This document shows positions 22,530 through 34,018 of a stretch of 64,000 nucleotides of DNA, one piece after another (positions within the stretch are counted from its first letter, which is position 1; every line of letters starts with the position of its first letter). The translations under genes and the position numbers were made by a program. The notes beneath the pieces are model-generated. The model was not told the DNA's origin, ran no database searches, and was given only the letters and a program-made list of their open reading frames with translations. The stretch is from the NCBI GenBank assembly GCA_027405735.1, contig JAPEHQ010000004.1, positions 2,108,001 to 2,172,000 of the forward strand, in the 5' to 3' direction. This DNA comes from Mucor racemosus. Taxonomy: Eukaryota > Mucoromycota > Mucoromycetes > Mucorales > Mucoraceae.

Positions 22530-25500
22530 CATGACATTAATCCCATGTGTGCATAATAGTAGAATTGCCCATAAGCATATCATTATCCCTATTTGAGAAT
22601 AATAATAAAATCTGACGATGAGCATAATAAACTGATCATATGGGCACAAATTGGTTTATACATGAGCATCGTGCCGTTCTCAAAATTCCATTTCATTTTT
22701 TTACTGGAATGGGTTTTTAAATTACATTTGTTTTTATTAATATAGATTATAGACAATAATATAATTCAATACGTTATTGATGTAGAGCAATACATGCAAA
22801 AACCAGTATATTTACAATTACCATCATCATTTGTAAATATGTTTATTATAGCTATAATGTTTACAACAACAATGGTTTTTGCTTGAGCATAAACTTAAAT
22901 AATATGTACTGCTTAAGTTCATATGCAAGCCAAACCTAAGATTATAAATGTTACTTTATCACTCATAAAATTTAAACAAATCAACCTTCTTTAAACTTAC
23001 TATTTTAGATTACGATTGTCAGCTGTAAAAAGATTTGTTTTCAAATATACAGTAGCTACGATCGAAAAATATGGTTATTAGACAAAAAATTAGATTGTTT
23101 TTTTTTTGTGTTTCTATATCATTTGAAATTTTATCACTTTCTGGAGCATTTCGTGAGTTTGTAGCCAGTTCTATCTTTTCATCGAATAGATATAAATATC
23201 ATTGCCTTCGATTTGATCTGGTAATCAAGAAATACATCCAACAATACAGTAGTAAATAATGGTATTTGAGGTTAGAATGCAGTTAAATAAAAATATCAGT
23301 CTCTAATATAATAACTGCCACCTATAGTATATTAAAAACATTAATCCCTTATGTTAGAATGCGTATCCAGATACAAGAAACGAATGCCAGCTTGATAGTC
23401 TGATATGCCTTATCAAACGGTAAATATATCCTTGTTGGGATATAAAAACAAAAAGAGAGAAACAACAAGACACGTAGAAAAGGATTTTCAAGGCTTTACA
23501 TTATTTGGAAATTTAGCGCATTTAAAACCCTGCTAAATTGCACATTTCAACCAATGTAAAAGCAGCATTACAGCGCCTGAACTATAAACTAAGCAAAATA
23601 GGCAATATCTGTTACGATAATAGAAACATGACATTTTCTACTAGAAAACCGTCTGTCATATCATACATTCATTAAAAAATTGCAAAAGAGATCCCGTAGA
23701 GCGACGCCGTAATTGAGCATAGCAAGATTGAACGGCTAAGTCTCGTATACTGTGGTATATCTAAGTTTTAAATAAAAAAGCATTTCTTTTTTTTAACTTT
23801 TTTTATATTTAACCATGTACAGTCTGAAAATTCAGTTTTTGTAGCGGACATTTTCGGGGCTCGTTCTATCCTTACCAACACTCATGATTTTCGTCAAAAA
23901 ACAGAAAAATCAAATTTTGATACCAAAATCAACGTTTAAACATACTACATTGTGAGAAAAAATTGTAGCCATAGCTAATACGCATTTTATAAAAGCTTAA
24001 TATTAAATGTCAATTAATGAAAATCTGCACTTTTGGCCCAAAAACGGAATTTTGGTTAAAGGATTTTTATGTAATATTTTGCAATAAAAATGTTTATTAT
24101 TTTTTATTGAGCAAATAGAGCGCTAAATCCTGTATATGTGTATACTTTTTGTTTTTATAATTGGTAGCATAATTAACTCTAGATTTGCAAAACCAAAAAA
24201 AAAAAATTAAAAAATGTCAAAATTGATGATCTGGACAAAAAAAAAATCTAAATTAATATTCCGCTTATAAGCTTTGTTAGTCTTAAAAATAAGAGATTTT
24301 ATAATACCTGAGAACTTTTTCAAGAATTTACGATGTTGTACCCACTTGATCCAAGCTTATTACTGTGAATATGTATACATGTTAATGTTGTGTGGTAGTT
24401 TATTTGTTGCTAATATAGTTTTACTTGATAATTAATGCGATGGAGGTTATTTACATTAAGTTTTAAGTTTTAGTCTTACCCCTCCTGCAGTAAAATGTAA
24501 AATAAAAGCTTTGAAAAAAGATACAGTTTAAATCCTTCTTTATTCAAAAAAATGGATCGTGTGCAATAGGTCTATATTTCTACTCTATTTATATTAGTTG
24601 TGATTTTGTTATATCTGGGAGTTGCACCGTAACTGTCAGTGATCTATCAGAATTAGGAATAACCGAATTACCAACTTAGGACTTCTGTCAAACCGTGATG
24701 TTTAACATGCGAATCTGACAATGCTGCATTCCATACATATATCATCATGCTACTTATTAAGTGATTGAAGCATGATTCCATTGTCTTCATGCAATATCCA
24801 TATGTTTATTCTTTTTGGTAAATCAATTAGTCTGTTTGTGATTTTAAAGTTTATATTGAGCTTCTTGATTTACATAATCAAGGCGGTCTTTTAATGCCCG
24901 TTTTTGGCATATTTGTTAATGATCCGCATAGAGCAATCCTTACTTTGATCTATGTGTTTCTTCAGTTTATTTTATGAATCAATTTGCTTTGTTTATGATT
25001 CGGTCTATTTTATTTATATGTTAAATTACTAATACTTTCTGTATTTACTGTTAAATTCATGTTATCTCTATTTGAATATTAGAGCATGGTTTTATGTGAG
25101 ATAACATTTAATTTCTTATGTGGGGAAATAGTATCCTAGTTCAGCACACCTCCAACATCATAAACATAAACATGGCCATCACTGGGACCTATTGCCACCT
25201 TTTTACCCTCTTTGTTCAAAACCAATTTATTCAATGCTTTACCAGAACAACCTTACTTTTGACCTAGAAAAATTGATTTTTAGTAAAATTAATTATTAAT
25301 TAATAACAAGCTAATAAATAATGATTATGGTGTACCTTTGATAGTTGATAGTGATATACAAGACAACATCTTGTTTTCCTCTTCTTAGCTGTTGGCCACT
25401 AAATAGAAATAAATGCTTTTCAGAAACTAAATAGGCTAACTTGAGTTTATTTATTTATTCAAATCAAGTCAATACCATACATACTTTTATAATCTCCAGT

Positions 25501-26156
25501 TTTTCTTCTCCAGGTAGATATCGCCTTTAGACCAAAAGAAGCATTGATTATAGGTTAGATAATGGAATAAAATGATTAAGTTCTGGATGCTTTTTTTGTT
25601 CGAGAAAGATATTATAACGTGCCCTAACATTAACAGTTAATAATTTATTTCCAAATAAACAATAAGAAAAACATGTACTTGTGCCTGCTACTTGAGTTCA
25701 GTTTATAAAGAAATACTAGTCTTTTTGTTGTAGTTTTAAACGTAAATAAAAGAACTGAGAAAAGAGTAGGGAAGAAAAACGATTTTGTGTGTTAAAAACA
25801 GGGATTTACAAAGGCATAAATACTTTTAGTGTTGCCAAACATGTTGTTGTCGTTGTTCCCATTTGGCCCTCGAAAGAAGAACATAGGCAGAACTCTTTCA
25901 AAAAACCCCAAATTTCAAATCAATATATCTCGTCAATAAAGAAATTCTGTTGAATCAAAGTAACTCACATCTGTTTTAAACCATTCAAATCATCTTCGTT
26001 ATTAATTATATTATGTTTGATATACTTTAATAAATTGACTAAAAAGCCTGATCTCATTGCTCTGCTCATCTGGGCTGCCTGATCTGCACAAAATGGTTTA
26101 TTCTGCCCATCTGTGCAGATCATTATGCCCATGGGAAGCATAGTTCGGCCGTAGTG
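22530..26156 (-). mobile_element. S-family element, longer inverted copy (S2)
   Basis: In reverse orientation it starts at 26,156 with the same CACTACGGCCGAACTATG end. It continues through the dynein-like fragment (25,249-25,154), a T insertion (25,151-24,484) and the S middle. It then goes further than S1, to the GGGCAATTCTA region near the S right end, and stops near 22,530 at the T copy. It is therefore the more complete partner in the inverted repeat. No transposase frame was found. Confidence 0.65.
25154..25249 (-). pseudogene. Captured dynein intermediate chain-like fragment (in S2)
   Basis: Reverse complement of the fragment at 19,521-19,616 and apparently identical to it, including the tryptophan-to-leucine change. 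It was copied together with the element. Confidence 0.55.
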
Positions 26157-26163
26157 GGTATAT

Positions 26164-28297
26164 TTTTTTTTTTTAAATTATTTTTATTTATTGCTCCGTG
26201 TAAGTAGAGATCCGTAGAACCTACCAAGAGGCGGTCGCAAGTGTAAATTGGATAATATATGTTTTGAGTGTAAATGCGTTAGCGTTAAGGTGAATCAATA
26301 ATCTGTGGGAGTTGTTATATTTATAATTGTTTGTGGACTTCATTTTCATCATGGACCAACTGGATCTCTTCTTTGATTTGTTTTACCACCATGTCCCGGT
26401 TAAAGGGCGCATCATGGAAAATTAGTCGAAAGTGAGCTCTCCAAATGTTGGCCAGAGTCATAATAATAACCATAGGAGCAGTAGTATAGGTTTTAGAGAC
26501 ATATTTCACGTCTGTAAAGTCTAGAGTGGAGCAGGCATGTATTATATCTTTTACTGATACCGTGGGCCATAGGAATTCGAAGATAATATCCTTCCATATT
26601 GAGGCTTTAGGTGGGCAGAGAAATAGTAGATGTTCAGCGTCTTCTTTTGAGCTTTTACAAACAATAAAAGTTGGTGATTCAATGATCTTGAAGTAGTGTA
26701 GAATAGATTTATGCGGTATTGACCTTGTTAGAAAACGATATAAAACATTTCTTTGTACAAGTGTCAAGGAGAGCGCCCAAAAGTACTTCCAATTCATCCC
26801 AGGTATGGCTGAGCAATGTGCCGTAGCGCAAGCTCTTCTAAAAGATTTCGTTGTAATTGTGGGAGCAATATTGGCTCTTTCAGCAGGGAAGAGGTTTTTA
26901 ACAAAGGGGGAGAAATCCACGGTGCTATGCTCAGTTGCATCTTGCATGTCCGTAGCTACATCTGTTTCGGTGGGGGAGTCCCGTATCAGTCTTGAAATGT
27001 AAGGCTGTAACCTTATTGAGTCATCTTGAATTTGTCGTAGCAGTTTTTTACTAGCTTGTCGATGAGCTTGCTCAATGTTTTTAATCGGTATAGCCTTGAG
27101 TTGTGTATTCAAAGTGTCATTGGTGTATATATCTCCAACCGTCATGGACTTGACACGGACAGGTAATTTAGGAACCAAGGGAGTAACCTGTAAAACCATC
27201 TTCAGAGGTAATATCCTAGCTGTGTTCGTGGTAATCTCTACATCTTCAAAATTCCGGGGAACGTTGTCAATTGATCGATATATCATGTCTACAGTTGTTG
27301 TCCTTTGTTTGAACATTCCAGACGCTCTACTAGCAAGAAACAGCAATGGTATTTCTACATATTGGCTATGATTACGCTTGTTGATGAGCATTCGTAGCAT
27401 ATGGTCGAGGATTGTCTGATTTGAGGAGGGTTGTAACAAGGGTTGAACCCATCGGAAATACAGAGCAGATTGTTGTGTAGCAACATCCAAGACGCCTAGA
27501 CCACCCAGCGGTTTTGGTTTTATCCAGGTTGACCAGGGTATGACGGGGAAGATCCCTTTACGAAGATACTGGTTAGCTATTGAGACTATGAATTGAATAT
27601 CATTAAGAGTTAGTGGAGTAACTCTTAAAAGGTACCAGCATTTTGATAGTAACAGACTATTCAGTACTGTTGCTTTGCCGATCACCGATAGAGTCCTAGT
27701 ATTGTATATCTTGACAGTCGTTCTCAAGTTATCGAGGAACCTCGCCATAAAGACTTCTCTTTGTCGTATTGAGTGCAGCAATGGAAAGCCGAGGTAGGTA
27801 ACTGGTACCGTATCGTCGATGGTTGTGAATTTGGTAATCTTCATGTCCGTTAAAGCATTTCTCCAGTAAGAGCCTGTGTTTTTGCCAGAGAGAGATATAG
27901 CCTCAACCTTGTTGTAGTTAATCTTAGCATTAGTAGCTTTACAGTATATTTCCAGGTGGTACTCTAATCTTTGCAGATCATTCCGATTTTGTACAAATGC
28001 AAGTGCATCATCCGCATAACAAAGTATTTTTGTCGTATGTACCAGAGGCGCCTCAGTAGAATACAGTGGATGCGTAGCATCATATTTCATTTGATAGCCC
28101 TGATATAGTGGATCATTTAGTATAGATCTTAAGAAAGGTTCAATGGCGAGGTTATACAAGATAGCTGACACCGGATCACCTTGTTTCAAGCCTCTAAGTT
28201 TAGGTACATCTTTCGTAAAGTATCCATTGACATTTATCCGTAATAGATTTTATCCCATCATATTCATCAGACATCTAGTAAATCTTGTAGGAAATCC
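26164..28297 (-). mobile_element. 5'-truncated LINE (non-LTR retrotransposon) with 12-bp target duplication
   Basis: The insert is flanked by TAGTGGGTATAT at 26,152-26,163 and at 28,298-28,309. A T run at its left edge is the poly(A) tail of a minus-strand element. The empty site is seen in R1-S1 (ATATACCCACTACGG at 18,603-18,617). The coding frame runs from the right edge to a stop at 26,321. It has one in-frame TAA at 28,252-28,250 and lacks the endonuclease and N-terminal reverse-transcriptase motifs. It cannot be autonomous. Confidence 0.9.
26321..28297 (-). pseudogene. Reverse transcriptase fragment of the LINE
   Basis: The reading frame shows RGLKQGDPVSAILYNLAIEP (reverse-transcriptase block with QGDP) and then the catalytic box CYADDALAF, followed by thumb-like sequence. 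The C-terminal part has CKSSKEDAEHLLFLCP, a zinc-knuckle-like motif that is usual at the end of LINE polymerases. About 640 codons are open from 28,249 to 26,321. Further upstream GFPTRFTRCLMNMMG is separated by a single TAA, so at least one nonsense change is present, besides the 5' truncation. Confidence 0.85.
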
Positions 28298-28309
28298 TAG
28301 TGGGTATAT

Positions 28310-30125
28310 ATAACAGCAATTAACAAGAACTTTTGGATCTCCATTAGGACATTACACCATATTATTTTATTCCAGCGGTTAATCAATCAAGTAGCTATCA
28401 AATCAATATCCAAACATGCTTAGCGCAGCATTGAAACAAGATAATTCATAAGCTCTGCAAGCACGGTTAAGTTATGATTGATCCATTTCCACCCATAGAT
28501 TACTATCAAACAGATCTAATGGTTCAGTATTGCCTTAAATTACATCTCGGAATCTCAATGTCAAATCAATATACAATAAAAGGCCATGACTTTTATATCT
28601 AAATAAACAATATTTTGTTTCTATTATTATACAGTTGAAGAACTGATTCATCACTCATTCTTTTTTAATTGTAATCTTTTTTAAATATTATTTATCAAAA
28701 AACATGAAAATATTAGGGTACAACAGGTAGTTTTATTGGAGAGAAACATCATGTTTTGCTAATGTTTTTCTCAATTCACAGTGATTTTTGAAAGTAGAAA
28801 TATAACTTTTTATTCAAGATATATTTAAATCTATCATCAAGTATAATTGGAGATGAATTGGATCAATATTCACAAGGATGGTATTTTTTTCTTTGTTTTC
28901 TGCAGTTATAAATAATAGTTTATTATTTTGTAAACTTAAAACTCATTATCTAGGGGTTAATTTCTGTTTTCACAAGATAGGGCTAATGGATTGCTACTCT
29001 GCATTTTTTTGTTTTAGCAAAGAATATTGATTTTTCGTTGAGAAAATCAAAATAATAATTCACATTACAGCTTAAAGCTGATGATAGCTGGGCTCCAAAA
29101 TTTATTTTAAAAAATGGACGAAAAATGATGCAAAAAACAAAATTGTTCAATGGCTCATGACCTACAAAGTAAGTTGACCTAGAGTATTAAGTAGCTTTTG
29201 TGCAGTTTTGAATTTTGCATACATTTAAATAAAAATCAGAAAAACATTCCACATTAAATTTTGCGTAAAATGCAATTGAAAATTTGGAGGTTTTTTGAAG
29301 ATATATATCACGTTTTATAAGCATATTTAAAACATAACAAATTGCAATGATGCGCTAAAACATTATCTATCGATCGAGCTATTGTAGAATCATCTAGCTG
29401 CAGTTTTAGTAGAGAAAACGAGATTTTCGTCCAATTTTTTTCAGATTCAGAATTTGGGATGAGGGTATATAAGGGAAAAATGGACGCTAGAAATGAAAGT
29501 ATATTTTTGTATACATTTTTAAGGATATCTCCACGGAAAATCAATATTTTAAAAAACCCTAAATTGGGTCCGAGAGAGCTCAACGAGCTTGATGATATGA
29601 ATGTAAAAAAAATGTTAATCAATTTGACCAATATCGTGAAACCTACAATAGAAATGTCAAAAAAATGAAAAAAAAAAATAAAAGTGCTCAGAATTTTTTC
29701 ATACTAAAATATGTTATAAAGCACGTCAAAAAAAGTAAGTTTTATTATTAGAAAGTGTTAGTATAGCTCAATTATTTCTAGAGATATGAAGCCTCAAAGT
29801 TTTCAATCCATTAGCTGTGAAATACGCGTAAAAAAATCTGAAACATTAGTATTGAAAAATTAATACCAATTGTAAAAAATAGGATAATTCCGGATACTAG
29901 TTTTTGGATTAAAGCTGAACATCTCAGGTACATTGGCATATATTTTTTTCTTGATGTTTTTAGTAAAAAAAAAAGTTGGGCAGGGATGAAAAGTGAGACC
30001 CAGTTTTTAAGGAAAATATAATAAAGTAATGAATTGCACGTGCTTTTGAGCCTTTCTTGAAGTATAAAATAAATGTAAGGCCATATTATATGATGCGACT
30101 AATTCATATTTATTTATCAGTGTCT
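28310..30125 (-). repeat. R-family repeat, copy R2 (inverted)
   Basis: Reverse complement of R1; the two match closely up to 30,016. R2 then continues to about 30,125 with words seen at the outer end of R3 (TTTGAGCCTTTCTTGAAG against TTTGAGTCTTTCATGAAA after reversal). The LINE sits between R2 and S2. On the plus strand a 69-codon ORF (29,459-29,668) is open, but it has stops in R1 and mostly changes amino acids between copies, so I do not call it a gene. Confidence 0.8.
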
Positions 30126-30814
30126 AAGGCAAATAGTAATATGTGTCTAGTTATAGAAAATCGGTTGGGGGGGGGCGGAGGAGGTTAGATTTCAAAGACT
30201 GACGGATGGAGAAATTTGCTTTATTAATTGCTGCATAATTGCACCTCATTACCAGGCTTTTTCTGCATAAAGAACTGTTTTATTTCTATTTACTGGTTAA
30301 AATTAGAAATACAAACTGAAAATTACGATTTGATAAAAAGGGGTAACGACACAAACTTATCGTTCTTGGCTCTGTGAATATTTTGTAGGGATGTCAAATA
30401 AATGACAGTTTTGGCATGTGCTCCATTTGGAAAGATGGAATTTGTTTGATAATAAGGAATACATGGTTCTACTGTTTTCAAAACACATGGATTTCCATTA
30501 ATTACCGTGAAATAAGCTCACTTTATTCTCACAACAAGAAGCCTACACGCCGTACTCGACCTAGCCAATTACCATACTCTTAATCACGTTTCAAATTTTG
30601 ACATGCTCGTTTCAAGTTTTCTAAACTAACTCTCCCAATCACTTCTTTTTGAATCAAGTGTTTCTTTTTGTAACAACAACAGAAAATCAAAAGATTAAAA
30701 GAAATTCACTTAAAAAAGGTTTATATTTACAACATACAAGATGATAAAAAAAGAAGGAATAGAATAGTTCTGGGGGAAATATAAACAAGGCCAATAATAT
30801 TTATAGTACGATTG
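30126..30814. other. Intergenic, no gene recognised
   Basis: Includes a G run at about 30,167-30,178. The right part is probably the 3' UTR of the small minus-strand gene that follows. No repeat family member was recognised. Confidence 0.4.
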
Positions 30815-31201
30815 TTAACGCCATTCACGGAACATCATACCACCAAATTCTTCCCTATTAGAGGTCATTGAAGCAGAAAAGGGACTTGTATAAGCGGATT
30901 TCTTTTTCTCAAGTAAATGCTGAACAAAAGTTTTAAAAACATTGTCAAATAATGCATATATAACAGCACAACATACCTCAATCTGATTGGCATCTACAAA
31001 TGTTGGCAATTTTGGAGTACCAGATGGGGTCGCAATTTTGGTTGTTCTATGATGTCCTTCCTCAAAAGTGACACCTAAATCTCGAAGTGCAGCCAATCTT
31101 TCATTTCCTACTGGCATAGATCTAATGTTCTTTTGCTTTAATCTCTCTTCATACATTGTATTTTGCTCAATATCAGGATGAAAGTGGTTTGATTCAGTCA
31201 T
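30815..31201 (-). CDS. Small conserved-looking protein of unknown function
   Basis: Two exons, 31201-30977 and 30919-30815, code for 109 residues. The intron is 57 bp (GTATGT...TTCAG), a multiple of three without a stop. If it is kept, the frame continues and 19 residues are added, so two protein forms are possible. The spliced protein is hydrophilic, starts MTESNHFHPDIEQN, has a basic middle (HRTTKIATPSGTPKLP) and ends with GGMMFREWR. No signal peptide, membrane span or known motif is seen. It is divergent from the DUF202 gene, with 417 bp between the starts. I do not recognise the family. Confidence 0.65.
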   Translation of the reverse strand: MTESNHFHPDIEQNTMYEERLKQKNIRSMPVGNERLAALRDLGVTFEEGHHRTTKIATPSGTPKLPTFVDANQIEVCCAVIYALFDNVFKTFVQHLLEKKKSAYTSPFSASMTSNREEFGGMMFREWR

Positions 31202-31618
31202 TTTTGTTGTTTTTTGTCTTAATAATAATAATAATAAAAAAAGGATAATAAAAGAAAAAGGAAAAAAGAAAAATCTTGTAAGTAATTTGTGTATTCCTGA
31301 AATAAAAAAAAAAAAAAAGCTAAAAAATCATGCAAATCAATCCCCAGTAGTTTTTTCGTTTTTTTTTTCTCACATTAGTTGATGGTCCGTTTTGTGTGTG
31401 TGTGTGTGTGTGTGATCCCGGAAAAAGTATCAAGCGGTGTTTCTTGATACCGAATGCAGATTCTTGAATAAGGAAAGATTCAAAGCAGAAAATAGATTCA
31501 AATTGAAAAAAGGGGAAGTGCATAAGGGGATCGCTGGATATCATATAAATGGTCTAAATAATAAAGGGAGGATTACAATAAAATAACTCTTTTTGTTTTG
31601 TCTTTACTATTTTATCAA
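31202..31618. promoter_or_regulatory. Shared intergenic region between two divergent genes
   Basis: This interval separates the starts of the small unknown gene (minus) and the DUF202 gene (plus), so both promoters should lie here. It holds an A-rich tract at 31,300-31,318 and a (TG)n run at about 31,393-31,414. No specific factor site can be claimed. Confidence 0.4.
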
Positions 31619-32289
31619 ATGATTCGTATTGCAGCCCGTAATAATAATAACACTCATCATAGATCACTCAGTGATGCTACTTCCTATTACTGTCGAGACA
31701 CAAACACTATTTATGACATAAGCCAATCATGCGAAATTGATCACAGGAAACAACGTTTGTTTGAGTTTGACAATAAAACTGTGGTTGAAGAAGATGCGAA
31801 TGAAGAGGAGAAAGAAGATAACAACTACATATCTACATTTTTAGGATATCTAGATGATATTTATTCGAGATATTCGCCAGCAGTTGTATTGGAAAATAAG
31901 GGAAATACAGCTAGAGATCATTTAGGTATGTACAACCATTTGTAATTTATTTATAACCATTTATTCAATATTAAATAGCGAATGAAAGAACCTACCTTGC
32001 CTGGTTCAGAACATCTCTATCGTTGATCATACTTGGAATTGGCATTATACAGGTGAATCACGGGTCCACTGCACATCATAAGGGATTAGGCCGAGCATTA
32101 GGCTTAATTTTCATCATGACTAGCATTTTATTTCTTTATTTTGGTAACGTTAGATATTTTCATGCTCAATGGGCATTACAGCACGGTAATTTCCCTGCAA
32201 GTAGAGGTGTGATTACATGGGCTTCATTTTGTGTATTATTTTTATTTGTGGGCATGTTTACTGTCATGGTGCTTGAATCCAACTTGTAG
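31619..32289 (+). CDS. DUF202 (YidH-like) membrane protein
   Basis: Two exons, 31619-31925 and 31979-32289, give 205 residues. The N-terminal 90 residues are polar and acidic (VVEEDANEEEKEDNN). Then comes the signature ARDHLANERTYLAWFRTSLS, which crosses the splice site and is typical of DUF202. Three membrane spans follow: SLIILGIGIIQV, LGLIFIMTSILFLYFG and ITWASFCVLFLFVGMFTV. The same Pfam family (PF02656) includes the membrane part of yeast Vtc1. The N-terminal ANERT signature and the absence of an SPX domain point to the YidH-like branch, whose function is poorly known. It probably sits in an internal or plasma membrane. Confidence 0.85.
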
Positions 32290-32383
32290 TTGTTTTATGT
32301 TGAAACAGTGTCACACACAACTATACCACAACATCCTGCCTTTTTTTTTGCTTGCTCTTTTACTTTTTAATAAAATCATAGAT

Positions 32384-34018
32384 ATGTCGATAACAAATGC
32401 CGAGGAAAATATCAATCAATATCTTTTTAATGCAATTGCGAAATTAAATTCATTAAAATATATCGAGGTAACCAAGAAACTGACTTCCCATTATAGCTAC
32501 GGCACTCAAGAGCCTTTCATACGCGATAGATTCAATATTAGGATGGGCTTGAAAAATTATGTATATTGTAATTGAAAATAAACTTGATTTTATATTCATA
32601 TAGAAATTCATGCATATATATATTTTTTCATGTAGGCCAAATAGTTTATGATTCATCAAATTATTATTTGCCGCCAGATATCATATTTGAGAAATCTGTT
32701 ATTAAGCAAGTATTTGATGTAGAAGATTTGAATGTGTTATTGCCCGGAAATAATTGGGATTTGAAAGATGAAAATTGTCTGCATGATTGGTTTGAAAATA
32801 TTACTAGTAAGCTTAAACAGGTGAGGCATTTATCATGCATTTATAAAATTATGAACAAAAAACTGAGGAAGTTTGACAGCCACTGAAATCACCAACGCCC
32901 CCATCATCACCAACAAGCACACGCACAAAGAATTGGAATATATTCGATATACTTGATGATTCCGATGATGATTTTATCATCTCAAATAAACAAAGCGACA
33001 ATGATTTATTGCCAGCGAAAGGCGCCAATAGAAAGAAAAGACCAGCGATAGATGAAAAAGATGAGAAAAAGACGAATGTTACTAACAAAAAATTGAAAAC
33101 AAGAAGAGATAATTTAGATGATTACAAAATTTTTGATTTTGATTTCGATTTGAAGGGTAACCAAGACGATAAAAAGGGGGATGACAAAGACAACAAAGAA
33201 TCGAATGATGGCTTGTTTGAAGAGAAAAGACAAGAAAAAAAAGAATCGAAAAAAGACTACAATGTTGAAAGCGAAAGAATGAAGACAAGTAAATCAGACG
33301 GCAATTTTAATAAGTATATCGTTGATTTTACAGAGAAGGATACATGGGATGAGAAAGAAGAGAAATCTAAATTGATCAATTTAACGAAAAAGAAAAACAA
33401 ATTAACTCAAAGCCCATCGAAATCTATCGCAATGCGTTTGGATAAAGAAGACAAATGGACAGAAAAATTTATGAGTTTATGGACAAAAAGGCATTCAGAG
33501 TATGTTGTGGAACTTTATGAATAGAGAAAGGTTTTTTAATGATGAATAATATACACACACAGCTACTGTTTACAGTTTAATGGAAAAGATGCTGGTTCAG
33601 TAACAATGTACATGCCTTTCAAAATAGATGAAGAATCAGAAGCATGGCAACAGTACTATTGGGAAAAGCAAGAGAGTTTAGATCAATTCAAGTCCAAAAA
33701 CGAATTACCGTCAGACTACAAGATTGCTCGACCGAAAACTGTGGCTCCAATGATAGTTCACCGTAAGTAATACATCATAAAAAGACTTGGTTTCTCTCTA
33801 ATATATACTTAGTTGATTTATTATCAAATTGTTTGAGAGTAAAATTAATATCTGTAATCAATACTGATGAACAAGAATCTGCTGGGGTGGATCATATAGA
33901 TTTGATTTATGACCTGAAACATCAGAGCCTTGCAAGATCCGAGATCGTCAAGATCAGAAATGATATAAAGAGTCATGCTATTCATTTTCATTTATTTCAA
34001 ACAAAGATGAGGGATTAG
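32384..34018 (+). CDS. BRE/BRCC45 (BABAM2)-like protein with a long charged insert
   Basis: Five exons: 32384-32567, 32636-32820, 32880-33499, 33563-33762, 33813-34018; 464 residues. In animals BRE is a scaffold subunit of the BRCA1-A and BRISC K63-deubiquitinase complexes and has UEV-like folds. The similarity I see is to its first UEV: IVYDSSNYYLPPDIIF lines up with IIFNAQYPELPPDFIF of BRE, followed by NNWDLKDENCLHDWF where BRE has SWNPSNPECL. Residues 124-330 are a K/D/E-rich, probably disordered insert that BRE lacks. The last 130 residues (MYMPFKIDEES, LLSNCLRVKLISVIN) fit the next UEV-like region loosely. The donor at 33,500 is GTATGT and the acceptor is CACACAG; other choices break the frame. 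The gene model is firm, the name is tentative. Confidence 0.6.

Larger units (their letters stand above)
16904..30016. repeat. Giant inverted repeat built from two R-S units
   Basis: The left arm (16,904 to about 21,290) pairs with the right arm (about 23,484 to 30,016, interrupted by a LINE at 26,164-28,297). Marker words appear as reverse complements at mirror positions: 18,611 with 26,156 (CACTACGGCCGAACTATG), 19,981 with 24,790, 20,281 with 24,490 and 21,190 with 23,590. One difference is a 3-bp ATC insertion near 18,640. Outside the LINE the arms are about 4.4 kb. The unpaired centre of about 2.2 kb holds blocks V and T and the distal part of the right S copy. Confidence 0.85.

Noticed and set aside
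33500..33524. Stop of the BRE-like gene at 33,524
   Set aside because: A GTATGT donor at 33,500 and a CACACAG acceptor keep the frame into two further exons with matching phase.
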